Assembly (NCBI GenBank): GCA_017429525.1
Contig: JAFROT010000020.1
Location: 1 to 64,000 of the forward strand
Length of the DNA stretch: 64,000 nucleotides
Direction of reading: 5' to 3'
Source of the DNA: Bacteroidaceae bacterium
Lineage (GTDB): Bacteria > Bacteroidota > Bacteroidia > Bacteroidales > Bacteroidaceae
Shown one piece after another: positions 35,933 to 45,218 of the stretch (its first letter is position 1; every line of letters starts with the position of its first letter). The notes beneath the pieces were generated by a model, which saw only the letters and a list, made by a program, of their open reading frames with translations, was not told the DNA's origin and ran no database searches. The translations under genes and the position numbers were made by a program.

Positions 35933-36029
35933 TCGACAAAATGTTTGGTGCATACGCGATTTTGCGTTAATTTTACGGCGAAAACGAGCATATAACTACC
36001 CTTTTTTAACCCTTTAAACCCAAAAAAGT

Positions 36030-36701
36030 ATGAAAAAGTATTTAGCAGAAATGGTAGGCACGATGGTACTCGTGCTCATGGGTTGCGGTGTAGCAACCAG
36101 CATTGGATGTGGCGAGCCCGCAGGTGTTGCTGCCACCGCCTTCGCTTTCGGTCTTGCTGTTGTCGCTATGGCTTACACCATCGGTGGCATCAGTGGTTGC
36201 CACATCAACCCCGCCATCACCCTTGGTTGCTTCCTCTCGAAGCGCATCTCAGGCAAGGACGCTTGCATGTACATGATCTTCCAGGTCATCGGTGCCTTCA
36301 TCGGTTCCGCACTGCTCTGGCTGCTCACTTCCAACACCGCTGTCGAAGGCACGGGTGCCAACGACCTGCAGGAAGGCGTCACCGTTCTTGGCGGTCTCTT
36401 GGCTGAAATCATCTTCACCTGCGTCTTCGTCCTCGTTGTCCTCGGCACCACTGATGCTAAGAAGGGCGCTGGCAACTTCGCAGGCCTTGCCATCGGTCTC
36501 TCCCTCGTGCTCGTACACCTCGTCTGCATCCGCTACACGGGCACCAGCGTCAACCCCGCTCGTTCCATTGCTCCCGCTATCTTCCAAGGCGGCACGGCTC
36601 TCACTAACCTCTGGATCTTCATCGTAGGTCCCTTCGTAGGTGCAATCTGCGCTGCCGGCATCTGGGCATGCATTGGCTGCGACGAGAAGTGCGAGAAGTA
36701 A
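36030..36701 (+). CDS. aqpZ: Aquaporin (MIP family)
   Basis: A 223-aa membrane channel with six helices and both NPA boxes: GCHINPAITLGCFL in the first half and TSVNPARSIAPA in the second. Length and the second-box context favour a water channel of the AqpZ type over glycerol facilitators. It is monocistronic, with a weak TAATTTTA box near 35969 and a strong hairpin after the stop. Confidence 0.9.
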   Translation: MKKYLAEMVGTMVLVLMGCGVATSIGCGEPAGVAATAFAFGLAVVAMAYTIGGISGCHINPAITLGCFLSKRISGKDACMYMIFQVIGAFIGSALLWLLTSNTAVEGTGANDLQEGVTVLGGLLAEIIFTCVFVLVVLGTTDAKKGAGNFAGLAIGLSLVLVHLVCIRYTGTSVNPARSIAPAIFQGGTALTNLWIFIVGPFVGAICAAGIWACIGCDEKCEK

Positions 36702-36743
36702 GCATTGCGCTATTCTTGTTTTTACCGGAACCATACAAGTTAT

Positions 36744-36772
36744 CCCCCGCTGACGGCTCTCGTTGGCGGGGG
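36744..36772 (+). terminator. Rho-independent-like terminator after the aquaporin gene
   Basis: CCCCCGC (36744-36750) pairs with GCGGGGG (36766-36772), with an extra ACG/CGT pairing inside the loop. It is followed by CTTTCGTTCATTTT. Confidence 0.7.
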
Positions 36773-36826
36773 CTTTCGTTCATTTTGCCTGATGCTTGTC
36801 ACGACTGGCTTTGAGTCATGCAATTA

Positions 36827-36933
36827 CACGAATGGTCGCGGAGCCCTACACGTATGGTCGCGTAGCCCTACACGTATGGTCGCGCAGCCCTACACGTATA
36901 GTCGCGCAGCCTCACACGTATGGTCGTGCAGCG
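36827..36933 (+). repeat. 22-bp tandem repeat array (five units) upstream of ilvC
   Basis: Five units of about 22 bp with the constant pattern CACGNNTGGTCGCG (CACGTATGGTCGCGCAGCCC type). The spacing is head-to-tail without spacers. A related array lies at 51114-51199. The rest of the 508-bp gap holds only the aquaporin terminator and the ilvC promoter. Confidence 0.85.
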
Positions 36934-37068
36934 TGATGCGATCAATAGATGGGATGTAAGGAACGTAGAGGTGGTCGCTTATCGAATGATAAAATGACAA
37001 ATGTCAACAAAAATGACGCGAAGATTGAAAAATTTGCAGGCAATACGCGGTTTTTGCGATAAAATCGT

Positions 37069-37076
37069 TACCTTTG
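37069..37076 (+). promoter_or_regulatory. Putative -7 box (TACCTTTG) for ilvC with a ~130-nt leader
   Basis: TACCTTTG lies 134 bases before the ilvC ATG. The leader is unusually long for this window, but I could not find a leader peptide rich in branched-chain codons or a convincing attenuator. Confidence 0.5.
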
Positions 37077-37210
37077 TGCCCTCAGAGCAAGCGACTGAGA
37101 CTGCCTGCGCGATTCTGCATTGGGCAAAAGCTCTCAAAACCGCTAATCAGGCTCATGCACGTTCGTGCGTTATCTTCTGATTCTACAATCATTCTAAAAC
37201 TCATAATCAC

Positions 37211-38254
37211 ATGGCAAAAATGAATTTTGGCGGCGTTATCGAGGAAGTGATGACCCGCGAAGAGTTCCCACTGGAGAAGGCACGTGAGGTGCTGAAAAAC
37301 GAGACTATCGCTGTGCTTGGCTACGGCGTTCAAGGTCCTGGTCAGGCTTGCAACCTGCGCGATAATGGCTTCAACGTCATCGTAGGCCAGCGTCAGGGCA
37401 AGACCTATGACAAGGCTGTTGCCGATGGTTGGGTACCTGGTGAGACGCTGTTCTCGCTTGAGGAGGCTGCTGAGCGCGGCACCATCGTTTGCCTGTTGCT
37501 CTCCGATGCCGCCCAGATGCAGCTCTGGCCCACGATTAAGCCTCATCTGACGGCTGGCAAGACGCTCTACTTCTCTCACGGCTTCGCTATCACCTGGAAC
37601 GATCGCACGGGTGTCGTCCCGCCAAAGGACATCGATGTCATCATGGTCGCTCCCAAGGGCAGCGGTACCAGCCTTCGCACGATGTTCCTCGAGGGCCGCG
37701 GACTCAACAGCAGCTATGCTATCTATCAGGATGCCACTGGCAAGGCATTGGAGAAAGTGCTCGCCTTCGGCATCGGCATCGGCAGCGGTTACCTCTTCGA
37801 GACAACGTTCCAGCGCGAGGCCACTTCTGACCTCACGGGTGAGCGCGGTTCGCTGATGGGTGCTATCCAAGGTCTGCTGCTGGCTCAGTACGAGGTGCTG
37901 CGCGAGAATGGCCATACGCCCTCTGAGGCTTTCAACGAGACTGTTGAGGAACTGACGCAGTCGCTCATGCCGCTTTTCGCTCAGAAGGGCATGGACTGGA
38001 TGTACGCCAACTGCTCGACAACCGCTCAGCGTGGTGCCCTCGACTGGATGGGCCCGTTCCACGATGCCATCAAGCCTGTCGTTGAGAAGCTCTACGCCAG
38101 TGTCAAGTGCGGCAATGAGGCACAGATCAGCATCGACAGCAACTCGAAGCCCGGTTATCGCGAGGGCCTCGAGAAGGAACTTGCAGCCCTGCGCGAGAGC
38201 GAGATGTGGCGCACGGCAGCTGTCGTTCGTCAGCTCCGTCCCGAGAACAACTGA
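37211..38254 (+). CDS. ilvC: Ketol-acid reductoisomerase
   Basis: A 347-aa class I acetohydroxyacid isomeroreductase of isoleucine/valine synthesis. N-terminal Rossmann motif LGYGVQGPGQACNLRDNG, VIMVAPKGSG, and the metal-site region ATSDLTGERGSLMGAIQG with the following Glu-rich ETVEELTQS are present. It stands alone, unlike the ilvDBNC clusters of many Bacteroidota; ilvD is about 14 kb away in this window. A strong hairpin terminates it. Confidence 0.95.
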   Translation: MAKMNFGGVIEEVMTREEFPLEKAREVLKNETIAVLGYGVQGPGQACNLRDNGFNVIVGQRQGKTYDKAVADGWVPGETLFSLEEAAERGTIVCLLLSDAAQMQLWPTIKPHLTAGKTLYFSHGFAITWNDRTGVVPPKDIDVIMVAPKGSGTSLRTMFLEGRGLNSSYAIYQDATGKALEKVLAFGIGIGSGYLFETTFQREATSDLTGERGSLMGAIQGLLLAQYEVLRENGHTPSEAFNETVEELTQSLMPLFAQKGMDWMYANCSTTAQRGALDWMGPFHDAIKPVVEKLYASVKCGNEAQISIDSNSKPGYREGLEKELAALRESEMWRTAAVVRQLRPENN

Positions 38255-38287
38255 TTCAGGGCGGTACACTTTTTTACTTCATAAGTT

Positions 38288-38326
38288 ACGGAGGCATAGA
38301 GCGAAAACGCAGCTCTGTGCCTCCGT
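38288..38326 (+). terminator. Terminator hairpin after ilvC
   Basis: ACGGAGGCATAGAGC (38288-38302) pairs with GCTCTGTGCCTCCGT (38312-38326), 15 bp with one G-U, followed by GCCTTTGCTT. Confidence 0.75.
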
Positions 38327-38406
38327 GCCTTTGCTTATTCATGATGAAAATAGGCTTACTTCAAGAAAAAAAGTGCATGCGATGACCAACGTATCGAATT
38401 AATCGC

Positions 38407-38414
38407 TACCTTTG
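38407..38414 (+). promoter_or_regulatory. Putative -7 box (TACCTTTG) for the glycosyltransferase-pyrC operon
   Basis: TACCTTTG lies 28 bases before the ATG at 38443. Confidence 0.5.
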
Positions 38415-38442
38415 CAGCAGAAAAAACCAACCACGCAACGCC

Positions 38443-39192
38443 ATGCAAGCAGACAGCATCGTCATCATCCCCACCTACAACGAGAAAGAAAACATCGAGA
38501 ACATCATCCGTGCCGTCACAAGCCTGGAGGAACATACGTTCAATGTGCTGGTGATCGATGACGGATCGCCTGATGGTACAGCCAGCATCGTGAAGCGACT
38601 GATGGCTGGCGAACTGACGGATCGCCTCTTCCTGGTTGAACGTTCAGGCAAACTGGGATTGGGAACCGCTTACATTGCAGGCTTCAAGTGGGCGTTGGAA
38701 CATGGCTATGAGTACGTCTTCGAGATGGATGCCGACTTCAGTCATGCGCCTGCCGACCTGCCGCGTCTGTTGGCCGCCTGTCGCGACGAAGGCTACGACA
38801 TGAGCATCGGTTCGCGCTACATCACAGGTGTGAATGTAGTCAACTGGCCGATGGGGCGTGTGTTGATGAGCTATTTCGCCTCGAAATACGTCCGCGCCAT
38901 CACGGGGCTGAGCATCCACGACACGACGGCGGGCTTCGTCTGCTATCGGCGTCAAGTGTTGGAGACGATTGACCTCGACGCGGTCCGTTTCAAGGGATAT
39001 GCCTTCCAAATAGAGATGAAGTTCACGGCCTACAAATGTGGATTCAGGATTAAGGAGGTGCCCGTCGTCTTCGTCAATCGCGAACTGGGCACCAGCAAGA
39101 TGTCAGGTGGCATCTTCTCCGAGGCGGTGTTCGGCGTCATGCGCCTGCGCTGGGATGGTTGGTTCAAGAAGTATAAGCAGAAACCCACATGA
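38443..39192 (+). CDS. Polyprenol-phosphate mannosyltransferase-like GT2 enzyme
   Basis: A 249-aa family 2 glycosyltransferase of the dolichol-phosphate mannosyltransferase (DPM1) type. Motifs are VIIPTYNEKENIENII, VIDDGSPDGTA, the metal-binding DADFSHAP and GSRYITGVNVVNWP. It lacks C-terminal membrane helices, so it is a soluble or peripheral enzyme acting on a lipid carrier. Its stop overlaps pyrC (ATGA), an arrangement I regard as common in Bacteroidales. Confidence 0.88.
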   Translation: MQADSIVIIPTYNEKENIENIIRAVTSLEEHTFNVLVIDDGSPDGTASIVKRLMAGELTDRLFLVERSGKLGLGTAYIAGFKWALEHGYEYVFEMDADFSHAPADLPRLLAACRDEGYDMSIGSRYITGVNVVNWPMGRVLMSYFASKYVRAITGLSIHDTTAGFVCYRRQVLETIDLDAVRFKGYAFQIEMKFTAYKCGFRIKEVPVVFVNRELGTSKMSGGIFSEAVFGVMRLRWDGWFKKYKQKPT

Positions 39193-40583
39193 GCGCCACC
39201 ACTTTTAGCGATATCCTGTATGTGTCCGACGGCCGTGTGCGGCGGGCAGATATCGTTGTTGAAGGCGAGTATATCGCCAAGATCAAGGACAAGGAGGAGA
39301 TAGAACTTGCGACTGCTGCAACCGTCCACGATGGGCAGAACGCAGGAGTGGGAGAACTTCTGCTGCCAGGTATAATAGATGAACACGTGCACACGCGCGA
39401 GCCAGGCCTCACACACAAGGGCGATCTCACGTCGGAGACGCGTGCAGCAGCTGCTGGAGGGGTCACCACCATCATGGACATGCCCAATGTGGTGCCGCAG
39501 ACGACAACGCTTGAAGCGCTGACTGAGCGTCAGGCTCTGGGAGCCGCCCATGCCTTTGTCAACTACAGTTTCTACTTCGGCGCCACCAATGCCAATGCTG
39601 CTCTGTTGCCTCAGCTCGACACCACTATGGTGCCGGCTGTGAAGCTGTTCATGGGTAGCTCCACGGGAGGGATGTTGGTGGATCATGGCGAGGCGTTGCA
39701 TGCTGTGTTCGAACAGTCGCCCTTGCCCATCATGACCCATTGTGAGGACTCGGCCATCATCGCCAAGAACATGCGTGAGGCTCAGGCACGCTTCGGCGAC
39801 GACCCTGCCGTTTGCCACCACAGCGAGATCCGCAGTCGGGAGGCCTGCGTGGCTTCGACAAAGCTCGCCGTCGAACTGGCGCTCAGGCACAAGCGGCATC
39901 TTCATGTGGCCCACCTCTCGACAGCCGATGAACTGGAAGCGATAGGCAATCAAGCTCGTCTGGATAGTCTTGAGAATTCAGGCAAGCTCGCCGCGCCCTC
40001 CCATCCTCGCATTACGGCGGAGGTATGCTTGCCTCATCTGCTGTTCTGCGACGAGGATTATGCCACTCTCGGCACTCGCATCAAATGCAATCCAGCTGTG
40101 AAGACGCGTGCCGATCGTGACGCCTTGCGCCTTGCCATCGCCGACGGGCGTATCGCTACTGTGGGCACAGACCATGCGCCTCACCTGCTCAGTGAGAAGG
40201 AAGGCGGTTGCAAGCGTGCTGCTTCGGGAATGCCGATGGTTCAGTTCTCGTTGGTCGCCATGCTGCAACTCATGGAGGAAGGCATCGTCTCGCTGCCCCA
40301 GGTCGTAGCGCTGATGAGCCATCATCCAGCACAACTCTTTGCTATCCGGGACCGTGGTTTCATCCGTGAGGGCATGAAGGCAGACCTGACTCTGGTGCGT
40401 CGTCAGTCGTGGGTGCTGAACCGTCAGGACATCATTAGCCGCTGTGCCTGGAGCCCGCTCGAAGGGCGCACTTTCAGTTGGCGAGTGGCAGAGACCTATT
40501 GTAACGGACGTTTGATCTACGATCACGGCACGTTTGCCGATGGCAACCTTCACGCTCAAGCCTTGCGCTTCGAACGCGGATGA
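39189..40583 (+). CDS. pyrC: Dihydroorotase
   Basis: A 464-aa amidohydrolase of the class I-type dihydroorotase family, catalysing ring closure of carbamoyl aspartate in pyrimidine synthesis. The metal motif DEHVHTREPG, THKGDLTSETRAAAAGG, the bridging-Lys region PAVKLFMGSS, metal His in THCEDS and HVAHLS, and catalytic TDHAPH are all present. It starts inside the stop of the preceding gene. Confidence 0.93.
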   Translation: MSATTFSDILYVSDGRVRRADIVVEGEYIAKIKDKEEIELATAATVHDGQNAGVGELLLPGIIDEHVHTREPGLTHKGDLTSETRAAAAGGVTTIMDMPNVVPQTTTLEALTERQALGAAHAFVNYSFYFGATNANAALLPQLDTTMVPAVKLFMGSSTGGMLVDHGEALHAVFEQSPLPIMTHCEDSAIIAKNMREAQARFGDDPAVCHHSEIRSREACVASTKLAVELALRHKRHLHVAHLSTADELEAIGNQARLDSLENSGKLAAPSHPRITAEVCLPHLLFCDEDYATLGTRIKCNPAVKTRADRDALRLAIADGRIATVGTDHAPHLLSEKEGGCKRAASGMPMVQFSLVAMLQLMEEGIVSLPQVVALMSHHPAQLFAIRDRGFIREGMKADLTLVRRQSWVLNRQDIISRCAWSPLEGRTFSWRVAETYCNGRLIYDHGTFADGNLHAQALRFERG

Positions 40584-40655
40584 TTTCGGACCAATCTCTA
40601 TTGAGCCGCAATTTCGTTGGTAAGTAGCGGCAAGCAGTAACTCTACTATATCACG

Positions 40656-41558
40656 ATGATTCAGACGCTCCACTATCGTCTCCAAGAAGTTTCCGACTAC
40701 ATCAACTGGAGCTACTTCTTCCATGCATGGGGCTTTCCTGCGCGCTTTGCCAGCATCGCGAGCATCCATGGATGTGACAGCTGTCGGGCGATTTGGTTGG
40801 CTGATTTCCCTCAGCCAGAACGAAAGCGAGCCGCTGAGGCTATGGAGTTGCACAAGGAGGCTTTGCGGATGTTGGTGCGTTTGGGGGCTGAGGGTTATCG
40901 CGTTCATGTCCGCTTCGGACTCTTCGATTGTAATGCCGACGGCGATGATATCATCATCGATGGCAGCTATCGTCTGCCTATGTTGCGACAACAACATGAG
41001 CCTTATTTGTGTCTGGCCGATTTCGTGCGACCCCTCAACAGCGAGGGCGTGAAGGATCGGATTGGCATCTTTGCCGCTTCGGCCGACGAGCGCATCGAGC
41101 AGCATTATGCCGATGGCATGCCTGATGCCGACGCCTATCTCCATCTGCTCTGTCAGACGCTGGCCGACCGTCTGGCCGAGGCTGCCATTGAGCGTGCACA
41201 TCAGGCTATCCGTAAGTCCTATTGGGGTTACGCATCAACAGAACAACTCTCCATAGCGGAACTTCATGCAGAGCGTTTTCAGGGCATACGTCCTGCTGTA
41301 GGCTATCCCAGTTTGCCCGACCAGAGCCTGAATTTCGACCTCGACGCGCTTCTTGATTTCTCCACTATAGGCATCACGCTGACAGAGCACGGCGCCATGC
41401 GCCCTCATGCCAGCGTGAGTGGGCTGATGATGGCTCATCCTGAGGCCCGCTATTTCAGCATCGGATGCATTGGCAACGACCAGTTGTGCGACTACGCACA
41501 ACGCAAAGGGCGCACCCCCGAGGAGATGCGCCCTTATCTGGCTGCGAATCTGGAATGA
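40656..41558 (+). CDS. Stand-alone MetH reactivation (AdoMet-binding) domain protein
   Basis: A 300-aa protein matching only the C-terminal activation domain of B12-dependent methionine synthase. Diagnostic parts are YINWSYFFHAWGF at the start (MetH has DWTPFF), then the AdoMet-binding RGIRPAPGYP-like FQGIRPAVGYPSLPD, LTEHGAMRPHASVSG, and DQLCDYAQRKGRTPEEM at the end. In MetH this domain supplies the methyl group that rescues cob(II)alamin. Here the homocysteine, folate and cobalamin domains are absent, implying a split system with a partner elsewhere or a different corrinoid protein as client. It links to the B12 island functionally, not physically. Confidence 0.87.
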   Translation: MIQTLHYRLQEVSDYINWSYFFHAWGFPARFASIASIHGCDSCRAIWLADFPQPERKRAAEAMELHKEALRMLVRLGAEGYRVHVRFGLFDCNADGDDIIIDGSYRLPMLRQQHEPYLCLADFVRPLNSEGVKDRIGIFAASADERIEQHYADGMPDADAYLHLLCQTLADRLAEAAIERAHQAIRKSYWGYASTEQLSIAELHAERFQGIRPAVGYPSLPDQSLNFDLDALLDFSTIGITLTEHGAMRPHASVSGLMMAHPEARYFSIGCIGNDQLCDYAQRKGRTPEEMRPYLAANLE

Positions 41559-41564
41559 TCCGAG

Positions 41565-44345
41565 TTATTGACGAATCAACATCTTCTCGACAACTTTGCC
41601 TGCTTTCACGAGGTAGACACCAGCGGGCAATGATGGGAGCGCTCTGTAGTGCCCCTGCCAAATCATCTGTCCCTGTATGTTGTAAAGACTGACGAGCGAG
41701 GCTGGTGTAAGACGTTCGGGTGCTGTCTGCCCCTGGATGCCATCAGCACTTCCGTGTAGATAATCCTCGCAGTAAGCCAGTTGCTGTCGAACGGCGGCAT
41801 CATCGGGGGCCAGAGCATAGTTGTTGCGCAGTACGAAGACGCCAGCGTTATCTACGCGTGACGATCCCTGAACGCCCAGCTCATCGTTGACGACCAATTG
41901 GATGTGAGCGCGACGCGGACCGATTGAATAGCGACCCTCGCTGCGTTGTTGGAAGGTGATGGCCTGTGGCTCGTCGGCCAACCAGGCCGTAGTAGCGTCG
42001 ACATGAAGGTATTGGCGTGCGCCAAGGTTGTAGAAATAGTATTCATTGTGGGCCTCAGAACGCAGGATGAGCCAATTGTCGGAGGGCGCAGAGACACGTG
42101 TCGGGCGCTGGTAGGCAGCGAGCGCAGTCTCGTCCGTAGCCCCAGCGATGGCCAATTGTCCTTGTTCGTCGGTCACGAGGTCACCGTAGCCGTAGGGATT
42201 ATGCAGCTGATAGGCTGTGAATGAGGTGATATGCACGGGCTTGTCGATTGTGCCCCAAGCCAGCGGCTGTGCCGTTATGCCCAGATGGGCTATGGCTTCG
42301 CGCAGGACTACGGCGTCCTCGACACGACCATCGTCATAAACAACTTTCAATTCTTGGAGGTCTTCAGGTCGATAGCCTCCAAGACGGTCCTCCTCGGCCA
42401 GCAGAGCTGCTGCCAATTGCTTCAGGTCGTTGAGTCGATATTCGTTCTTGAAATATATCTCATTGATGGCCAAGTTGTATCCGTTGCCGTGGCCCGATGT
42501 GAAGCGGCAACGGAAATAGCGTGATGTGACGGGCTCTGGCAGCACGATGGTGGGGGCGTTGTCGTTGGCGAATGTGAACGTGCCCACCTGTTTCCATGTG
42601 CGTCCGTTGTCTGAGACATAGAGCTGCATCTCGCGAGCACGGTTGTGGAGGTCCATGCTTTGATAGAGACCAATGCTGGTGATGCGTTGGGGCTCACCTG
42701 CGTCGAAATCGAAGGTGTGGGGATAGGCTGCGTAACTGCGATTGTGGTAGTAGGACGACGTGTTGCCATCCATGATTTGCGCTGCACGTCCGTAAGGTCC
42801 TTCGCTGGTGGTTTCCTCATCGCTGTAACTGATCAGCTTCCAGACGGATGGATCGGAGACGACGCGTGTCTGCTCAATACGCATGCTGATATCTTTGTTG
42901 TTGTTGCGTTGCAGGGCTAAGTCCACTCGATCGCGAAGAGCTTGGATGTTGATGGTGTCGACCCACGGCATCTGCCCCTGAGCAACGGGTTCGTAGGTGT
43001 CAGCACTGTCACGAACGCCCAGCAAACCGCCTGTCTCGACGTAGAAAGCATTGTCGTAATACCCCGTTACGCCATGACCATAATCGTTGCGCGAATTGCG
43101 AATGCTTGCTGACTGCGTGCTGCCGAAACCGGCATGATTCAGACTGAACCACTTACCGCTGGCTGTGGAGCGCATAGAGCCATTGCGATAGTAGACGCGA
43201 CGATAGCGATTGCCACCAAAGCCGCTCCAGTTCTCAATGAAGCTGTACATGCCTGAGTTGTTACCTTCCATGCGATAGGTATTGGCGGCACGGATGGTGC
43301 CGAAGTAGTGCCATTCGCTCTCCTCTGCTTGTTTGTACCAGTAGGAGAGCAACGTGCTGCGGAAGGGCGTCACCGTCGTTGTGCCATCGGCATTGGTCGT
43401 GGTCGTCTCGATGTAGTCGGGGCGTTCGTACATGAGCATCTGCACCCAATGGTCGGTCTGCCAGCGCTGCCCCTCAGGATAGCGCAAACTGGCTCCAGTG
43501 CCTTCGCCACCGAAGCGTACGGCATAAGCATCAGGCCCCACGTCGACGGCTCCTGAGCGCAGGTAGTCGGGCAGTGTCTTGTCCTTGTCGGTATCGCCTG
43601 CGTCCCAGGCAGAGAAGATGACGGCATGCGTCCACGAGTCGTCGTCGAGCAGGTGATTGGTTTGAATGCCCGAGTAGAGGCCTGATGAGCCGATTGTCAT
43701 CTGATAGGTACACGACTGCTTCAAAGCTTCGGGAATGAGCGCTTCCATGTAAATCCAGTCGAACGATTCGCCCGCAGGAGCTTTGGGGTCGGTAGTGCTC
43801 CACCAAAGGTGAACGGCAGGAGCCATCATCGAGTTGGCTGCTGTCGCCTTCTGGCGGGCTGTACGCTGGAAGGTGAGGTAGTAGAGTCGTCCCAGGTTGA
43901 TGTGTGCGTCGGGACTTGTCAGTTGGATCAAGTACCAACCATCGGCAGCTAACTCTGTGTCGGGCATGATTTCAAAAGTCTGTATGCCCGATTTGCCTGT
44001 CTGGTTCTGGACGGTATGATCCACGATGACCTCTCCAGTCTGAGGGTAGGTAATGCGAACGTTGAACGTGACAGTCGTGCTGCGATTCTTGGGGACGATT
44101 GATGCATCGGCGCGGACGTGCCCCGCTGGCAGACGAACGACGTAGGAGACGACTGTGCCCTCGTCGAAATTCCATGCAATCCAATTGTCGGTCTCAGAGT
44201 AGCCTGTGGCCTGTCCGTCTTTCTCGCGATAGTGACGGCCTGCCCATACGGTGTCAGTCTGAGCCTGCCAATCGGTGGCCATAACGGGTGCGATGGCCAA
44301 CAGCAAAAGTGCTGTCAAGGTAGTCTTCAGGTAAATAGGATTCAT
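41565..44345 (-). CDS. Large secreted protein with DUF5077/DUF3472, F5/8-type C domain and T9SS sorting domain
   Basis: A 926-aa exported protein. A signal peptide (AIAPVMATDW) is followed by a DUF5077-like beta domain (about 25-165) and a DUF3472-like domain (about 170-460). A discoidin/F5/8-type C carbohydrate-binding region (about 525-640, with TSIGLYQSMDLHNR and SRYFRCRF) follows. The final about 70 residues (LVSLYNIQGQMIWQG through LPAGVYLVKAGKVVEKMLI) match a type IX secretion C-terminal signal, so it should reach the cell surface. Probably a carbohydrate-binding or glycan-active surface protein; no catalytic residues assigned. Domain borders are approximate. Confidence 0.8.
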   Translation of the reverse strand: MNPIYLKTTLTALLLLAIAPVMATDWQAQTDTVWAGRHYREKDGQATGYSETDNWIAWNFDEGTVVSYVVRLPAGHVRADASIVPKNRSTTVTFNVRITYPQTGEVIVDHTVQNQTGKSGIQTFEIMPDTELAADGWYLIQLTSPDAHINLGRLYYLTFQRTARQKATAANSMMAPAVHLWWSTTDPKAPAGESFDWIYMEALIPEALKQSCTYQMTIGSSGLYSGIQTNHLLDDDSWTHAVIFSAWDAGDTDKDKTLPDYLRSGAVDVGPDAYAVRFGGEGTGASLRYPEGQRWQTDHWVQMLMYERPDYIETTTTNADGTTTVTPFRSTLLSYWYKQAEESEWHYFGTIRAANTYRMEGNNSGMYSFIENWSGFGGNRYRRVYYRNGSMRSTASGKWFSLNHAGFGSTQSASIRNSRNDYGHGVTGYYDNAFYVETGGLLGVRDSADTYEPVAQGQMPWVDTINIQALRDRVDLALQRNNNKDISMRIEQTRVVSDPSVWKLISYSDEETTSEGPYGRAAQIMDGNTSSYYHNRSYAAYPHTFDFDAGEPQRITSIGLYQSMDLHNRAREMQLYVSDNGRTWKQVGTFTFANDNAPTIVLPEPVTSRYFRCRFTSGHGNGYNLAINEIYFKNEYRLNDLKQLAAALLAEEDRLGGYRPEDLQELKVVYDDGRVEDAVVLREAIAHLGITAQPLAWGTIDKPVHITSFTAYQLHNPYGYGDLVTDEQGQLAIAGATDETALAAYQRPTRVSAPSDNWLILRSEAHNEYYFYNLGARQYLHVDATTAWLADEPQAITFQQRSEGRYSIGPRRAHIQLVVNDELGVQGSSRVDNAGVFVLRNNYALAPDDAAVRQQLAYCEDYLHGSADGIQGQTAPERLTPASLVSLYNIQGQMIWQGHYRALPSLPAGVYLVKAGKVVEKMLIRQ

Positions 44346-44473
44346 AGCTGTCTTCAGGTTATTGGAAGGTTGTCAAATGTTGGAAGGGCGCCGTTGCAGG
44401 CAAGCCATCGAAGGTTGTCCGAAAACAGATTGCAGCAAGCGGCTTGGGCGGGGAGAGTGGGGAGCGAGGAAGC

Positions 44474-45178
44474 CTACTCGTTCATCTTTTCCATATTCTC
44501 CTTGGCCATTCGTACGTATTCCTGCACGTAGGCATGTGAACGGAAGTACGGCGATGCCAGCGTGATGAGTTCTTCGATTTGCGGCGTGAGGACGGGGTAG
44601 GGGTAGTTGCTCGTGGCAATCATGAACACACCAGGTCCCAACGGATCGTCCATGTGCGCCTTGATGAAGGCGGTGACGAGCTGGTCGTTGCGTGCCGACA
44701 GTTGAGCAGCCTCTTGATTCAGTTGGGCGATGATATCGGTGTGGTCAAGTCCTTCGAGAATCATCTGGCTTTCCCGACGCGGAAGGGCTTGCATCTGTTC
44801 GTCCAGGTCAGCCTTTTCTCGGATGAAGGCATAGAGCGTGTCGTTGAGTTCAGAACCCGTCACGCGACGCTCGGTCTCGGTCAGCGTGATGGTGAGGGGT
44901 GTCTCGTCTATGACAATCGGCATGATGCTCTCGTCGCCAAGGAACAGGCTGCCCATTGTTACTGAATCCATGTCGGCATCGAATTGGAAGCGCCCGTGTA
45001 CGACGCGTGACGAATCGATGGCGCGCAAATCGCCGTCGGAGTAGATGCGGAGGTACAGCATACGTCCCTCCAATTCGGCGAGCGAAGTGGTGCCTTGGAT
45101 GTTCATTTTTGAGTGGCAGCCTGCGAGCGTGAGGAGCAAACTGATCAGCAACAAATCGTGCAATCGATAGTGTTTCAT
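44474..45178 (-). CDS. DUF4369-type lipoprotein without thioredoxin domain
   Basis: A 234-aa lipoprotein (lipobox LTLAGC, Cys near residue 21). The following domain, with LEGRMLYLRIY and VVHGRFQFDADMDSVTMGSLFL, fits DUF4369, the N-terminal module of many Bacteroidales TlpA-like thiol-disulfide oxidoreductases. The thioredoxin domain with CxxC that normally follows is missing. Instead there is a helical region, so it is either a specialised form or a truncated relative. It lies 39 bases upstream of nothing else on its strand except the PlsC gene behind it. Confidence 0.7.
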   Translation of the reverse strand: MKHYRLHDLLLISLLLTLAGCHSKMNIQGTTSLAELEGRMLYLRIYSDGDLRAIDSSRVVHGRFQFDADMDSVTMGSLFLGDESIMPIVIDETPLTITLTETERRVTGSELNDTLYAFIREKADLDEQMQALPRRESQMILEGLDHTDIIAQLNQEAAQLSARNDQLVTAFIKAHMDDPLGPGVFMIATSNYPYPVLTPQIEELITLASPYFRSHAYVQEYVRMAKENMEKMNE

Positions 45179-45218
45179 TGAGTATAGTATGTTATTTTAG
45201 TCTTTAGGATAAGTCGTT

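Noticed and set aside
36827..36933. Possible CRISPR array
   Set aside because: Units are directly adjacent and only about 22 bp, with no unique spacers and no cas genes.
37077..37210. Attenuator or leader peptide before ilvC
   Set aside because: No leader reading frame rich in Ile/Leu/Val codons and no alternative stems of note, only a 4-bp GCAC/GTGC stem.
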